Source: Micrococcus cohnii (GTDB taxonomy: Bacteria > Actinomycetota > Actinomycetes > Actinomycetales > Micrococcaceae). From it: a stretch of 64,000 nucleotides of DNA. Numbering within the stretch: position 1 is the first letter of the stretch; every line of letters begins with the position of its first letter. The DNA is taken from positions 1,302,001 through 1,366,000 of the forward strand of contig NZ_JACHNA010000001.1 in the NCBI RefSeq assembly GCF_014205175.1, given 5' to 3'. Below, piece by piece: positions 16,404-26,434 of this stretch. The notes under the pieces were generated by a model that saw only the letters and a list, made by a program, of their open reading frames with translations, was not told where the DNA came from and did no database searches. The translations under genes and the position numbers were made by a program.

Positions 16404-18371
16404 TCAGCGTCCTGACGTGTCGGCCGGCTCGCTCGTCCCGGGGTCCTCGAGGTACTCGCCGGTCTCGTAGTCGTACCCGATCGGATTCCCGTTCTCATCG
16501 GTGCGCGCGTACCAGTCGGTGACGCTCTCGTCGGTGGAGTCGAAGTCGGCCCCGGTGGCGTTCACGCTGTCGTGCGCCGTGGGCTCGAGCGACAGTGTGA
16601 AGTCGTCACCGTGCTCGGCGATGCCGCGGCGGACCGCCTTCTGCAGCGCCCAGCGCTCGTACTGGTCACGGATCGCCATCGGATCGTTGCGCAGCTCCTT
16701 GAGCAGGGCGATGCACATCAGCACGATGATCGCGGCGAACGGCAGCGCCGTGATGGTGATGAGGTTCTGCAGGCCCGTCAGCGCGTTCTCACCGCCGGTG
16801 AGCAGCATGACCACCGCGATGCCCGCCATGCACACCGCCCAGAACGCGGTGACGGTGCGCCGCGGCTCGGGGTTGCCGCCCTGGGACAGCTGCGAGTTCA
16901 CCAGCGAAGCAGAGTCCGCGGTGGTGATGAAGAAGACCGCGAGCATCACGATCACGACCGGGGCGATCACCGACGCACCGGGCAGCTGCTCGAGCACCGT
17001 GTAGAAGATCTCCGGCGGAGCGGGCATCGACTCGGCGGTGCCGTCGGGGGCGATCGTGCCGTGCCGGCGCTGCAGCCAGATGGTGGTTCCGCCCAGGACC
17101 GTGAACGCCAGGATGATGATCGTCGAGGGGATCAGCAGCACGCCGAGCACGAACTGGCGGATGGTGCGCCCGCGGGAGATCTTGGCGACGAACACGCCGA
17201 CGAACGGCGCCCAGCTGACCCACCAGGCCCAGTAGAACGTGGTCCAGGCCGAGAGGAAGGCCTGCATGTCCTCCCCGTCGGCCATCGAGGCCGAGAGCAT
17301 GGGCGCCATCTGGTCGACGTACTCGACGATCACCGCGGGGATCACGTTGATCAAAAACGCCGTGGGGCCCACGACGAAGAAGAACAGGGCCAGGCACATC
17401 GCCAGCACCATGTTGATGTTCGAGAGCCAGCGGATGCCCTTGGCGACACCGGAGACGGCCGAGACGATCGTGCCGATCGTCAGCACCGTGATGATGACCA
17501 GGGCGAGGGTGTTGCCCGGGGTGTCCCAGCCGGTGACGATCTGCACGCCGCGGCCGATCTGCAGGGCGCCGATGCCCAGGGAGGCGGCGGTGCCGAACAG
17601 GGTGGCGATGATGGCCAGGCCGTCGATGACACGGGCGTGCAGCGAGCGGTGGTCGCCGCCGAACAGCGGGGTGAGGATCGAGCTCATCAGCGGGACGCGT
17701 CCGCGCCGATAGGAGACGTAGGCGACCGCCAGGCCGACGATGCCGTAGATCGCCCACGCGTTGACGCCCCAGTGCATGGCCGCCTGTGCCATCGCGCCCT
17801 TCACGGCCTCCGTGCTGGCCGGGTCATAGGCGCCGGGGCGCGGCGAGAGGTAGTAGCTCAGCGGTTCGAAGGGGCCGAAGAAGATGATGCCGATGCCGAT
17901 GCCGGCCGCGAACAGCATGGCGGCCCAGGACATCGTGGAGTACTCGGGCTTCTCATCGTCCAGTCCCAGGGGGATGCGACCGTACCGGCTGAACGCCAGA
18001 ACCAGCATCAGGATGAACAGTCCGGCCGCGAGCATGGTGAACAGCCAGCCGAGGTTCTGCATCACCCAGGTCAGCGCGGCGCCCGAGGAGTCGGCCACCT
18101 GCTTGGGCTGCAGCATGCCCCACGCGACGAACGCGAGGATCGCCAGGCCCACGGGGAAGAGGATGGCCTTGTCCACGCCGTAGCGGACCTTCTGGTCCTC
18201 GATGCAGACGCCCGGCACGAGTGCCGGGTGAATGCCGTGCGGATAGGTGACCTCGCGCAGGAAGCGTCGGGCGGGCCGCTCCTGGCCGGAGCTCGCCGTG
18301 GCCTGAGCGCCGTCGCGGTCGCGGCCGGGCGGAGCGTCGTTCTTCGGGGTGTCAGAGGTGCGTCTGCTCAT
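16404..18371 (-). CDS. BCCT-family betaine/choline/carnitine transporter
   Basis: 655 aa secondary transporter for quaternary ammonium osmolytes. The ATG at 18371 is chosen for its GGGAG ribosome site; the frame extends 8 codons further. Twelve helices are expected. Signature segments seen: WAIYGIVGLAVAYVSYRRGR, and the Trp box TTFYWAWWVSWAPFVGVF followed by FVAKISRGRTIRQF. The N-terminal tail (about 45 residues) and the C-terminal tail (about 100 residues, acidic at the end) are long and cytoplasmic. In osmosensing BCCT carriers such tails regulate activity, so an osmotic role is plausible but not shown. Confidence 0.93.
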   Translation of the reverse strand: MSRRTSDTPKNDAPPGRDRDGAQATASSGQERPARRFLREVTYPHGIHPALVPGVCIEDQKVRYGVDKAILFPVGLAILAFVAWGMLQPKQVADSSGAALTWVMQNLGWLFTMLAAGLFILMLVLAFSRYGRIPLGLDDEKPEYSTMSWAAMLFAAGIGIGIIFFGPFEPLSYYLSPRPGAYDPASTEAVKGAMAQAAMHWGVNAWAIYGIVGLAVAYVSYRRGRVPLMSSILTPLFGGDHRSLHARVIDGLAIIATLFGTAASLGIGALQIGRGVQIVTGWDTPGNTLALVIITVLTIGTIVSAVSGVAKGIRWLSNINMVLAMCLALFFFVVGPTAFLINVIPAVIVEYVDQMAPMLSASMADGEDMQAFLSAWTTFYWAWWVSWAPFVGVFVAKISRGRTIRQFVLGVLLIPSTIIILAFTVLGGTTIWLQRRHGTIAPDGTAESMPAPPEIFYTVLEQLPGASVIAPVVIVMLAVFFITTADSASLVNSQLSQGGNPEPRRTVTAFWAVCMAGIAVVMLLTGGENALTGLQNLITITALPFAAIIVLMCIALLKELRNDPMAIRDQYERWALQKAVRRGIAEHGDDFTLSLEPTAHDSVNATGADFDSTDESVTDWYARTDENGNPIGYDYETGEYLEDPGTSEPADTSGR

Positions 18372-18447
18372 GCTCCCTAGATTGGCCCAGGCCACAGCCG
18401 GAGGCGAATCGACGGGAGGCGCCCGCCCGGGCAGGCAGAACGCACAC

Positions 18448-18480
18448 GCGCCCCGACGGACACGCGGTCCGTCGGGGCGC
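18448..18480. terminator. Perfect 14-bp hairpin
   Basis: GCGCCCCGACGGAC pairs without mismatch with GTCCGTCGGGGCGC around a five-base loop. It is the second of two hairpins between groEL and the BCCT gene and insulates the latter. Confidence 0.7.
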
Positions 18481-18505
18481 TGCGGCCGACCGGCTCGGCC
18501 TGCCC

Positions 18506-18542
18506 GCTCGTGTCGGCTCAGCGGTGCTGTGCCGACACGAGC
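18506..18542 (-). terminator. Hairpin after groEL
   Basis: GCTCGTGTCGGC and GCCGACACGAGC form a perfect 12-bp stem with a 13-base loop, starting 6 nt beyond the groEL stop codon. Confidence 0.75.
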
Positions 18543-18548
18543 ACGGGG

Positions 18549-20183
<1,635 letters not shown>

Positions 20184-20201
20184 TCAGCGGGACGTCGTGA
20201 G

Positions 20202-20498
20202 TCACTTCTCGACGACGGCCAGCACGTCGCGGGCCGAGAGGACGAGGTACTCCTCGCCGCCGACCTTCACCTCGGTGCCGCCGTACTTGGAGTAGAGGAC
20301 GACGTCGCCTTCGGAGACGTCCACCGGCATGCGGGTGCCGTTCTCGGCGACGCGGCCCGGGCCCACGGCCACGACCTGCGCCTCCTGCGGCTTCTCCTTG
20401 GCGGTGTCCGGGATGACCAGGCCGGAGGCGGTGGTCTGCTCGGCCTCGAGCGGACGGACAACGATGCGATCCTCAAGGGGCTTGATGGCAACGGCCAT
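20202..20498 (-). CDS. groS: Co-chaperonin GroES (Hsp10)
   Basis: 98 aa lid of the GroEL chamber. The ATG at 20498 has a GGAGAG ribosome site and begins the standard [14 protein letters not shown]. The mobile loop ([14 protein letters not shown]) and the C-terminal [15 protein letters not shown] are intact. The frame is open further upstream but that part lies in the 5' leader. The leader from the predicted promoter is about 145 nt long. Confidence 0.97.
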   Translation of the reverse strand: MAVAIKPLEDRIVVRPLEAEQTTASGLVIPDTAKEKPQEAQVVAVGPGRVAENGTRMPVDVSEGDVVLYSKYGGTEVKVGGEEYLVLSARDVLAVVEK

Positions 20499-20618
20499 GC
20501 TGCACTCTCCTTCGTGTCTGCCGCGCCGGTCTGGGCCGGCGCGATGCGGGATTGTCGTGCGCCACAGGTCTCGAAGCCCAACGTCGTCGCGGGTGCCGCC
20601 GGGCTCTTCCTTCAGGCA

Positions 20619-20645
20619 TTGGCACCCGATGGTCCCGAGTGCCAA
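20619..20645 (-). promoter_or_regulatory. CIRCE operator 1 (HrcA site)
   Basis: On the minus strand TTGGCACTC, nine bases, GGGTGCCAA, against the CIRCE consensus TTAGCACTC-N9-GAGTGCTAA. It covers about +1 to +25 of the predicted groES transcript, where bound HrcA would block initiation. Confidence 0.75.
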
Positions 20646-20649
20646 GACA

Positions 20650-20679
20650 AATCTAGCCCCGCTCCTGGCACTCGTTCAA
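20650..20679 (-). promoter_or_regulatory. groES-groEL promoter
   Basis: Minus-strand TTGAAC (20674-20679), an 18-base spacer and TAGATT (20650-20655). The -35 hexamer falls in the nine-base centre of CIRCE 2, and the start site falls at the edge of CIRCE 1. Confidence 0.6.
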
Positions 20680-20701
20680 CACGAGTGCCAGGAGCGGGGC
20701 T
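20655..20701 (-). promoter_or_regulatory. CIRCE operator 2 inside a 19-bp perfect palindrome
   Basis: The core CTGGCACTC-N9-GAGTGCCAG at 20665-20691 is a CIRCE element. The complementarity continues outward to give two perfect 19-base arms (20655-20673 and 20683-20701). It may serve both as HrcA operator and, in RNA from the upstream iron operon, as a back-up terminator hairpin. Confidence 0.75.
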
Positions 20702-20711
20702 CCGCCGTGAG

Positions 20712-20740
20712 CGGACGGGCGCGGGGCGCTCGCCCGTCCG
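20712..20740 (-). terminator. Terminator of the iron transport operon
   Basis: CGGACGGGCG at 20712-20721 pairs perfectly with CGCCCGTCCG at 20731-20740 around a nine-base loop, starting 3 nt after the ATPase stop codon. Confidence 0.75.
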
Positions 20741-20743
20741 GGC

Positions 20744-21499
20744 TCAGTAGTACACGGCCAGCGGCCCGTCGGGTCCCTCCACCACGGAGCAGGGCGTGTG
20801 GAAGATCCGCTCGAGCACATCGGGGCGCAGGATCTGCCGGGGCGTGCCGGTCTCGATGATCCGCCCGTCCCCCATGGCCACGATGCGGTCGGCGTAGCGG
20901 GCCGCGAAGTTGATGTCGTGCAGCACGATCACGACGGTGCGGCCCCATTCGTCGGCGGCGCGGCGCAGCTGGCGCATCATCTGCACCGACCGTTGCATGT
21001 CCAGGTTGTTCAGGGGCTCGTCGAGCAGCAGGTACTCCGTGTTCTGCGCGAGCACCATCGCCACGTAGGCGCGCTGGCGCTGACCACCGGAGAGCTGGTC
21101 GAGGTACCGGTTCTCGAGCGAGGTCAGACCGAAGAAGTCGATCGCTTCGGAGACGTACCGCTCGTCCTCGAGGGTCAGCCGGCCCTTGGAGTACGGGTAA
21201 CGCCCGAAGCCGACGAGCTGGCGCACCGTCAGCCGCGTGATGAAGTGATTCTCCTGGCGCAGGATGGACAGGGTGCGGGCGATCTCACGCGAGGGCGTCG
21301 AGGTGATGTCCCGCCCGCCGACGCTGATCGAGCCGGCGTCCGCGTCCTGCAGCCGGCCCATCATGGTCAGCAGGGTGGACTTGCCGGCGCCGTTGGGTCC
21401 GACGAGCGCGGTCACTCCCCCGGCCGGCAGGTCGAGGTCGACCGGCCCGATGACGGTCTCGGCACTGTGGCGCTTGGTCACGCCCCGCAGCTGGATCAC
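20744..21499 (-). CDS. Iron-siderophore ABC transporter, ATP-binding protein
   Basis: 251 aa ATPase driving siderophore import. Walker A is GPNGAGKST at about 34-42, the ABC signature LSGGQRQR, Walker B YLLLDEP and the switch His in VIVLHDINFAARYAD. It resembles the YclP/FecE group. Last gene of a four-gene operon; its ATG overlaps the stop of the permease gene before it by four bases. A terminator hairpin follows. Confidence 0.93.
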   Translation of the reverse strand: MIQLRGVTKRHSAETVIGPVDLDLPAGGVTALVGPNGAGKSTLLTMMGRLQDADAGSISVGGRDITSTPSREIARTLSILRQENHFITRLTVRQLVGFGRYPYSKGRLTLEDERYVSEAIDFFGLTSLENRYLDQLSGGQRQRAYVAMVLAQNTEYLLLDEPLNNLDMQRSVQMMRQLRRAADEWGRTVVIVLHDINFAARYADRIVAMGDGRIIETGTPRQILRPDVLERIFHTPCSVVEGPDGPLAVYY

Positions 21500-22578
21500 A
21501 GCCGCCCCTTTCTCATGACGACGAACAGGAACACGAGCCCGCCGACCAGCTCGATGATGACGGTGACCGCGCCGCCGGCGTAGAAGACGTGGCGCAGCAC
21601 GAAATAGGCGGTGCTGAGCACGGCATAGCCCATCAACGCGGCCACAGGCAACACGAGGCGGTGGTCATAGGTGTCGGTCACCGCGTAGGCCAGGGTCGCC
21701 ACCAAGAAGCCCAGGAACGTCATGGGCCCGACGAGCGCGGTGGTCATGGACATCAGCACCGAGACCAGCAGCAGCATCACCAGCATCTGCCGCCGATGGC
21801 GCAGCCCCAGAGTGATGGACACGTCGGCGCCCAGGCCCACCACGTTCAGCCGTCGGGCCGAGAGCAGCAGCGCGGTGCACGTGATCGCCACGATCGGCGC
21901 GGCCACCGGCAGCAGTTCCTCGGAAGCGTTGGAGATGTTGCCGAACAGGCGGGCGCTGAGCACGTCGAACGAGTTCGGGTCGAGCAGGCGCTGCAGGAAG
22001 GAGCTGATCGCGGCCAGACCGCCGCCGAGCACCACGCCCACCAGCAGCAACAGGTGCATGCTGCCGTAGGGCCGAGTGAGCAGCCACGTGTACAGGGCGG
22101 TGGCCAGGGCCACCATGAACACGGCCTGCGCGAGGAAGGGGCCGACGCCGGTCACCGCCGAGACTCCCGCCGCGCCCAGCACGAACACGGCCACGGTCTG
22201 CACCGCGATGTACAGGGCTTCGAAGCCCATGATCGAGGGCGTGATGATCCGGTTGTTCGTCACGGTGTGGAAGGTGACGGTCGCGAAGGCGTGGCACAGC
22301 GCGACCAGGCCGATCACGGCGATCGACCCGATGCGCATCTGCACGATCATCCAGAAGCCGCGGGATCCGGGCTCGGCTTTGTTCCCCCACAGCAGGATGC
22401 CGGCGGTCGAGGCCAGGCACACCAGCACCAGGGCCGCGACGAGCACCAGGTGGCGACGTCGGGCCGCGGGCGTCACGAAGGGTCCGGAGCGGCGGGACGA
22501 CTCGGCCTGCTCGCGTGCGTGCTCGTCCGGTGCCGGGGCGAGGCCCGGGCGCGCGGGGGCGGCGGTGGGCTCAGCCAT
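21496..22578 (-). CDS. Iron-siderophore ABC transporter, permease 2
   Basis: 360 aa FecCD/BtuC-type membrane subunit with about nine to ten helices after a charged 45-residue N-terminus. VTNNRIITPSIMGFEALYIA and the LGADVSITLGLRHRR coupling region near 260 (the loop that contacts the ATPase) are seen, as is the family GPMTFLGFLVATLAY. It resembles YclO-type permeases. It overlaps the first permease gene by 8 nt and the ATPase gene by 4 nt, and pairs with the first permease as a heterodimer. Confidence 0.92.
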   Translation of the reverse strand: MAEPTAAPARPGLAPAPDEHAREQAESSRRSGPFVTPAARRRHLVLVAALVLVCLASTAGILLWGNKAEPGSRGFWMIVQMRIGSIAVIGLVALCHAFATVTFHTVTNNRIITPSIMGFEALYIAVQTVAVFVLGAAGVSAVTGVGPFLAQAVFMVALATALYTWLLTRPYGSMHLLLLVGVVLGGGLAAISSFLQRLLDPNSFDVLSARLFGNISNASEELLPVAAPIVAITCTALLLSARRLNVVGLGADVSITLGLRHRRQMLVMLLLVSVLMSMTTALVGPMTFLGFLVATLAYAVTDTYDHRLVLPVAALMGYAVLSTAYFVLRHVFYAGGAVTVIIELVGGLVFLFVVMRKGRL

Positions 22579-23698
22579 GCTTGGCCCTCCGCAGCAGCAG
22601 GGCGAGGAACGCGGCGGCGCCGACGACGCCGAGGATCAGGGAGATCGGCACTTCGAAGGGCGCGATGATCGTGCGTCCGATCAGGTCGCAGACGATGACG
22701 ACCCAGACGCCGGCCATGCAGACCCAGGGCAGGTTGGTGCGCAGGTTGTCGCCGCGGATCATCGAGACGATGTTCGGCACCACCAGGCCGAGGAACGGCA
22801 GGGCGCCGATGACCACGGTGACGACGCCGGTGGCCAATGAGACCATCGCGACGCCGGTGAACACGACCGCGGTGTAGTTCAGGCCCACCGAGGTGGCGAT
22901 GTCTTTGCCGAGCCCGGCCACCGTGAACCGGTCGGCGATCAGGAAGGCGAGCACGCCGACGACCAGCACGAGGAAGAGCAGCTCGTAGCGGCCGCGCACA
23001 ACCCCCGTGAAGGAGCCGGCGAACCACGTGCCCAGCTGCTGGAGCATGTTCGTCTCGAGCGCGAGGAACGTCGAGGCCGAGCCGACGACGGCGCCGAGCA
23101 TGATGCCGACGATCGGCACGATCAGCGAGGACTGCAGGCGCACCCGGCGCAGGAAGAGGAAGAAGACGAGCGTGCCGATGAACGCGAAGAGCACCGCACC
23201 GACCATGCGTCCGACGAGAGTGGCGCCCGGGAACAGGATCATCGTCGTGAGCAGGCCGAGGCCGGCCCACTCGGTGGTGCCCGTCGTGGTGGGCTCGACG
23301 AACCGGTTCTGCGTCATCAGCTGCATGATCAGGCCGGACAGGGCCATCACGGCGCCGGCGAGCACGAGCGCGACCGTACGGGGGATGCGCGTGATCGCGA
23401 ACATCTCCCAGCCGTCGGCGGCACCGGCGACGTCGTACACGCCCACGAACAGGGACGCGACGGCGAGCGCGAGGGTGACCGCGGCGCCGATCAGCAGGGG
23501 CCAGGTGCGCTGCCACCGGGTGCGCTCAGGGCGCAGGACGGCGGAGGGCACCCAGCACACGCGCTCGCCCGGCGCGGCCTCCGAGCTGGAGGCCGGCCGG
23601 GCGGGGCCGTGCGAGCGGTGGTCCTGGGCCGCGCCGGAGCGGTCGGCGCGGCCCAGGACGTCGCCATCAGGGGCGTACGTGGAGACGCCGGAGGTCAC
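22571..23698 (-). CDS. Iron-siderophore ABC transporter, permease 1
   Basis: 375 aa FecCD-family permease, GTG start within the stop of the binding-protein gene (GTGA overlap). A hydrophilic N-terminus of about 65 residues precedes the first helix. The family segment ALSGLIMQLMTQNRFVEPTT and the ATPase-contact loop GLGKDIATSVGLNY are seen. The wording of the first segment is close to YclN of B. subtilis, which takes part in petrobactin-type siderophore import; substrate assignment by this resemblance is tentative. Confidence 0.92.
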   Translation of the reverse strand: MTSGVSTYAPDGDVLGRADRSGAAQDHRSHGPARPASSSEAAPGERVCWVPSAVLRPERTRWQRTWPLLIGAAVTLALAVASLFVGVYDVAGAADGWEMFAITRIPRTVALVLAGAVMALSGLIMQLMTQNRFVEPTTTGTTEWAGLGLLTTMILFPGATLVGRMVGAVLFAFIGTLVFFLFLRRVRLQSSLIVPIVGIMLGAVVGSASTFLALETNMLQQLGTWFAGSFTGVVRGRYELLFLVLVVGVLAFLIADRFTVAGLGKDIATSVGLNYTAVVFTGVAMVSLATGVVTVVIGALPFLGLVVPNIVSMIRGDNLRTNLPWVCMAGVWVVIVCDLIGRTIIAPFEVPISLILGVVGAAAFLALLLRRAKHG

Positions 23699-24717
23699 TG
23701 GGCTCCTTCGAATGCATCGGCCAGGTCGTTGAAGAGCTTCGTGTGGTTCTGGATGTCCTCGGCCACGTAGAAGTCGTCGGGCAGGTAGACGATCTGGCCC
23801 TTCTTGACGGCGGTGACGTCCTGCAGCGCCTCGGACTTCTCGATGACTTCGTCGGCGGAGGCGGAGTCCTCGCCGATCGCTGCGTCGCGGTCCATGACGA
23901 TCAGCCAGTCCGGGTTCGCCTTGGCGATGGCCTCCACGGAGATGTCGTCGCCCTGGTGGTCGTTGGAGCCCTGCTGGTCGATGGCCGGCTTCAGGTCCAG
24001 GATGTCGAACAGCGGACCGATCGAGCGGCCGTTGCCGGGAGCGACGTAGGTGGTGTTGCCGCCGGTGACCATCAGGCCCATGACGGTGTCCTCGCCGTTG
24101 TAGGCCTCCTTGGCCCGGGCGATCGAGTCGTCGAGCTCCGTATTGAGCTGCTTCGCCTCGTCCTCGTGGCCGGTGGCCTCGCCCAGCAGCGTCGTGAGCT
24201 CCTTGAGCCCCTTGTCGACGCGCTTGTCCTCGGGCTTGAAGTCCGTGTCGACGATCGCGGCGTCGCCGGTCAGCTCGTCAATCTCGCCCTTGCGCTCGGC
24301 GAAGCGCTGGCCGTTGATGACCACATCCGGCTCGGCGGTCACGAAGGCCTCCATGTCCGGCTCCTTGTGGTTGCCGATGTCGGTGACCTTCTCGTCCTTG
24401 ACGTAGGAGACCTCCCCCTCGCCCTCGTACATGATCTGCTTGGGGGCCGCGGAGAGCTCGACGCCCCACTCGTCGAGGGTGCGGAAGGAGCGGTTGTCGG
24501 TCGCGATGACCGAGTCGACCTCCTCGGGGATCTGCACGGTCGCCCCGGACATGTCGGTGACCTCAGCGCCCACGGCGACGCCGCCGTCAGCGCTGCCGGA
24601 GCCGGAGGCCGGGGAGTCGCCGCCGTCCGAGGATGCCCCGGTCCCGCACGCGGTGAGCAGCAGCAGTGAGGCGACGGACAGGGACGCGGCGCGGGTGGCG
24701 CGGGAGCGAAGTGCCAT
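23695..24717 (-). CDS. Siderophore-binding lipoprotein
   Basis: 340 aa extracytoplasmic substrate-binding protein. The signal peptide ends in the lipobox LLTAC with Cys at 24, followed by a Gly/Ser/Asp linker. The body matches the class III helical-backbone binding proteins of the YclQ/FatB/CeuE group, with the segments TLDEWGVELSAAPKQIMYEG, EPDMEAFVTAEPDVVING and NPDWLIVMDRDAAIG. First gene of the operon; a DtxR/IdeR-type box lies 130 nt upstream, so iron repression is likely. Confidence 0.93.
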   Translation of the reverse strand: MALRSRATRAASLSVASLLLLTACGTGASSDGGDSPASGSGSADGGVAVGAEVTDMSGATVQIPEEVDSVIATDNRSFRTLDEWGVELSAAPKQIMYEGEGEVSYVKDEKVTDIGNHKEPDMEAFVTAEPDVVINGQRFAERKGEIDELTGDAAIVDTDFKPEDKRVDKGLKELTTLLGEATGHEDEAKQLNTELDDSIARAKEAYNGEDTVMGLMVTGGNTTYVAPGNGRSIGPLFDILDLKPAIDQQGSNDHQGDDISVEAIAKANPDWLIVMDRDAAIGEDSASADEVIEKSEALQDVTAVKKGQIVYLPDDFYVAEDIQNHTKLFNDLADAFEGAQ

Positions 24718-24846
24718 GAGTGGGTCCTAGGGGTCGGGGCGGCGGACGGGCCGCATTCGTCGAGGATGGCAGGCGCGGGTCCGTCGTGTCGGTCAGCGCG
24801 TCGCCGATCGACAGGGCGCCGATCGACACGGTGCCGGGCGGCTGAC

Positions 24847-24865
24847 TAAGGACAGCCTCACCTGC
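24847..24865 (-). promoter_or_regulatory. Candidate DtxR/IdeR iron box
   Basis: Minus-strand GCAGGTGAGGCTGTCCTTA matches the palindromic DtxR/IdeR consensus (TTAGGTTAGGCTAACCTAA) at 13 of 19 positions, 14 if the A/T-degenerate position is allowed, including the central AGGCT and the CCT half. It sits upstream of the siderophore-binding lipoprotein gene, where an iron repressor would act. Confidence 0.5.
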
Positions 24866-24909
24866 CGCGATTACCGTACATGAATGTTCCCTAATGGAGA
24901 AACGCGGCG

Positions 24910-26328
24910 TCACACACCGCCGAGGGGCGTGACCTCGAGCGCCACGCGGCGCTCGCCCACCCGGGCCAGCACGAGCGTGGCGTGCGCTCCCGCCCGGCCG
25001 GCCCCGCGCGTCTTCCCCGGCTTCGGCAGCAGCTGCGCGCGCAGCTTCTCCGGGGTCACATCGACGCCGCGCTTCTTCACGTCGAGGCGCGTGAGCGCCC
25101 GCTCGCGCGCCCACCGGCGCAGGACCTTGACGTCGAGCGGGTGCACCGCCTCGACCCGGAAGCCGTGCGCGAGCGGGACGGCCGGGTCCCTGCCGCCCGG
25201 CGCCCCGGCCGGGTCCTGGGACTCGGCGGGCGCCGGGAGGGCCTCCTCGGCGATCAGATACGCCAGGTGCTCATCGAGCAGGCGCACGCGCACGCCGTGC
25301 TGATCGGACCACCACCCCGCCAGGTCCGTGACGAGCCCGGCCCGCACGATGGCCCCGTCGGGTTCGTAGAGCACGGCCCCGGGCAGCTCGTCGAGGCCGG
25401 CCTGGCCCACGGCGGCCAGTTCCGGCGACGCCCCGGCCGCAGCGGCGCTGATGAGCTCGCGCGCTCCCTCCGCCGTTGCGGCGGCGGGCAGCACATGCGC
25501 CGCGCGACGCACGTCGGCACGGGCCAGCGAGCCCAGGTACAGGGCGACCTCCGTGACGTCCCCGCCGACCGAGGTCCAGCACGCTTCCGCCCCCGTCGGG
25601 ACGTGCTCGTGCGGCAGTCCGGGGCCGAGCTTCACCGCGACGGGGCGGCCGGCCTCGGCCAGACCCGTCACGACGGACAGCGGCGGGGAGAAGGCCTCGG
25701 GATCGAACACACGGGAGGAGCCGCGCACCCCCGCACCAGGCCCGCCGATCTGCCGGCGGGCGGGATCGAACCAGAGGGCGTCGACCTCGTCGGCATGCTC
25801 GCGCGCCCAGGCCACAGCATCGCCGGTCACGACACGCACGCCGGGACGGTCGGCGAGGTTGTGGGCGGCGGCCGCGGCCACAACGGGATCGCGTTCGACG
25901 GCGGTCACCTCAAGCCCCGCGTCGGCGAACGCCAGGGCGTCGGCGCCGATGCCGCAGCCCAGGTCGGCGACGTGCCGCACTCCCGCGGCCACCAGACGAC
26001 GGGCATGCTGGACGGCCACGACGCGGCGGGTGGCCTGCTCGACGCCGTCGCGGGTGAGCAGCATCGCGCCGGCCGCCTCGCCGAGCTTCGAGCGGGCGCG
26101 GTGGCGCAGAGCCAACTGGGTCAGCACGGCGGCGACGAGCCCCGGCTCGTGTCCGGCTGCGCGCAGCCGCCCGGACAGGGCCAGGGGGTCCGCGACGGCC
26201 CGGTCTTCGTCGTCACGGCCGAGCGAGTCGAGCAGGGCAAGCCCGGCGGGCTCGAGCACGGGGGCCAGCTCGGTGGCGTCGCGGCGTGACGCGGCGGCGG
26301 AGGGGCGGTCGGCGGTGTCGCGCGGCAT
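24910..26328 (-). CDS. Class I SAM-dependent methyltransferase with THUMP-like C-terminal domain
   Basis: 472 aa from the ATG at 26328; upstream extension is excluded because a TAGGCT -10 box lies 7 nt before this ATG. An N-terminal helical domain is followed by a Rossmann methyltransferase core with motif I VADLGCGIGADALAF, an acidic strand end VTAVERDP and LWFDPARR in the position of the catalytic NPPY-like motif. The C-terminal part (from about 395) holds the conserved HPLDVKVLRRWARE and VKKRGVDVTPEKLR of the actinobacterial THUMP-like group. An RNA or nucleotide substrate is likely but unknown. Confidence 0.85.
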   Translation of the reverse strand: MPRDTADRPSAAASRRDATELAPVLEPAGLALLDSLGRDDEDRAVADPLALSGRLRAAGHEPGLVAAVLTQLALRHRARSKLGEAAGAMLLTRDGVEQATRRVVAVQHARRLVAAGVRHVADLGCGIGADALAFADAGLEVTAVERDPVVAAAAAHNLADRPGVRVVTGDAVAWAREHADEVDALWFDPARRQIGGPGAGVRGSSRVFDPEAFSPPLSVVTGLAEAGRPVAVKLGPGLPHEHVPTGAEACWTSVGGDVTEVALYLGSLARADVRRAAHVLPAAATAEGARELISAAAAGASPELAAVGQAGLDELPGAVLYEPDGAIVRAGLVTDLAGWWSDQHGVRVRLLDEHLAYLIAEEALPAPAESQDPAGAPGGRDPAVPLAHGFRVEAVHPLDVKVLRRWARERALTRLDVKKRGVDVTPEKLRAQLLPKPGKTRGAGRAGAHATLVLARVGERRVALEVTPLGGV

Positions 26329-26335
26329 GCTCGCC

Positions 26336-26341
26336 AGCCTA
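26336..26341 (-). promoter_or_regulatory. -10 box, leaderless start of the methyltransferase gene
   Basis: TAGGCT on the minus strand is 7 nt from the ATG at 26328. The same hexamer at the same distance precedes glmS and the GT4 gene at 50687. Confidence 0.5.
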
Positions 26342-26421
26342 TGCCGGCACCGCCGTGTCATGCCCGTCACTCGACCGGGTCGACGTGACGAACCCGCCCG
26401 GCCCGCGGCGGTGCGCGACCG

Positions 26422-26427
26422 TAGAAT
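26422..26427 (+). promoter_or_regulatory. -10 box, leaderless start of the carboxylate-amine ligase gene
   Basis: TAGAAT is 7 nt before the ATG at 26435, with no ribosome site. It forms a divergent leaderless pair with the methyltransferase promoter 80 nt away. Confidence 0.55.
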
Positions 26428-26434
26428 GCCACGC

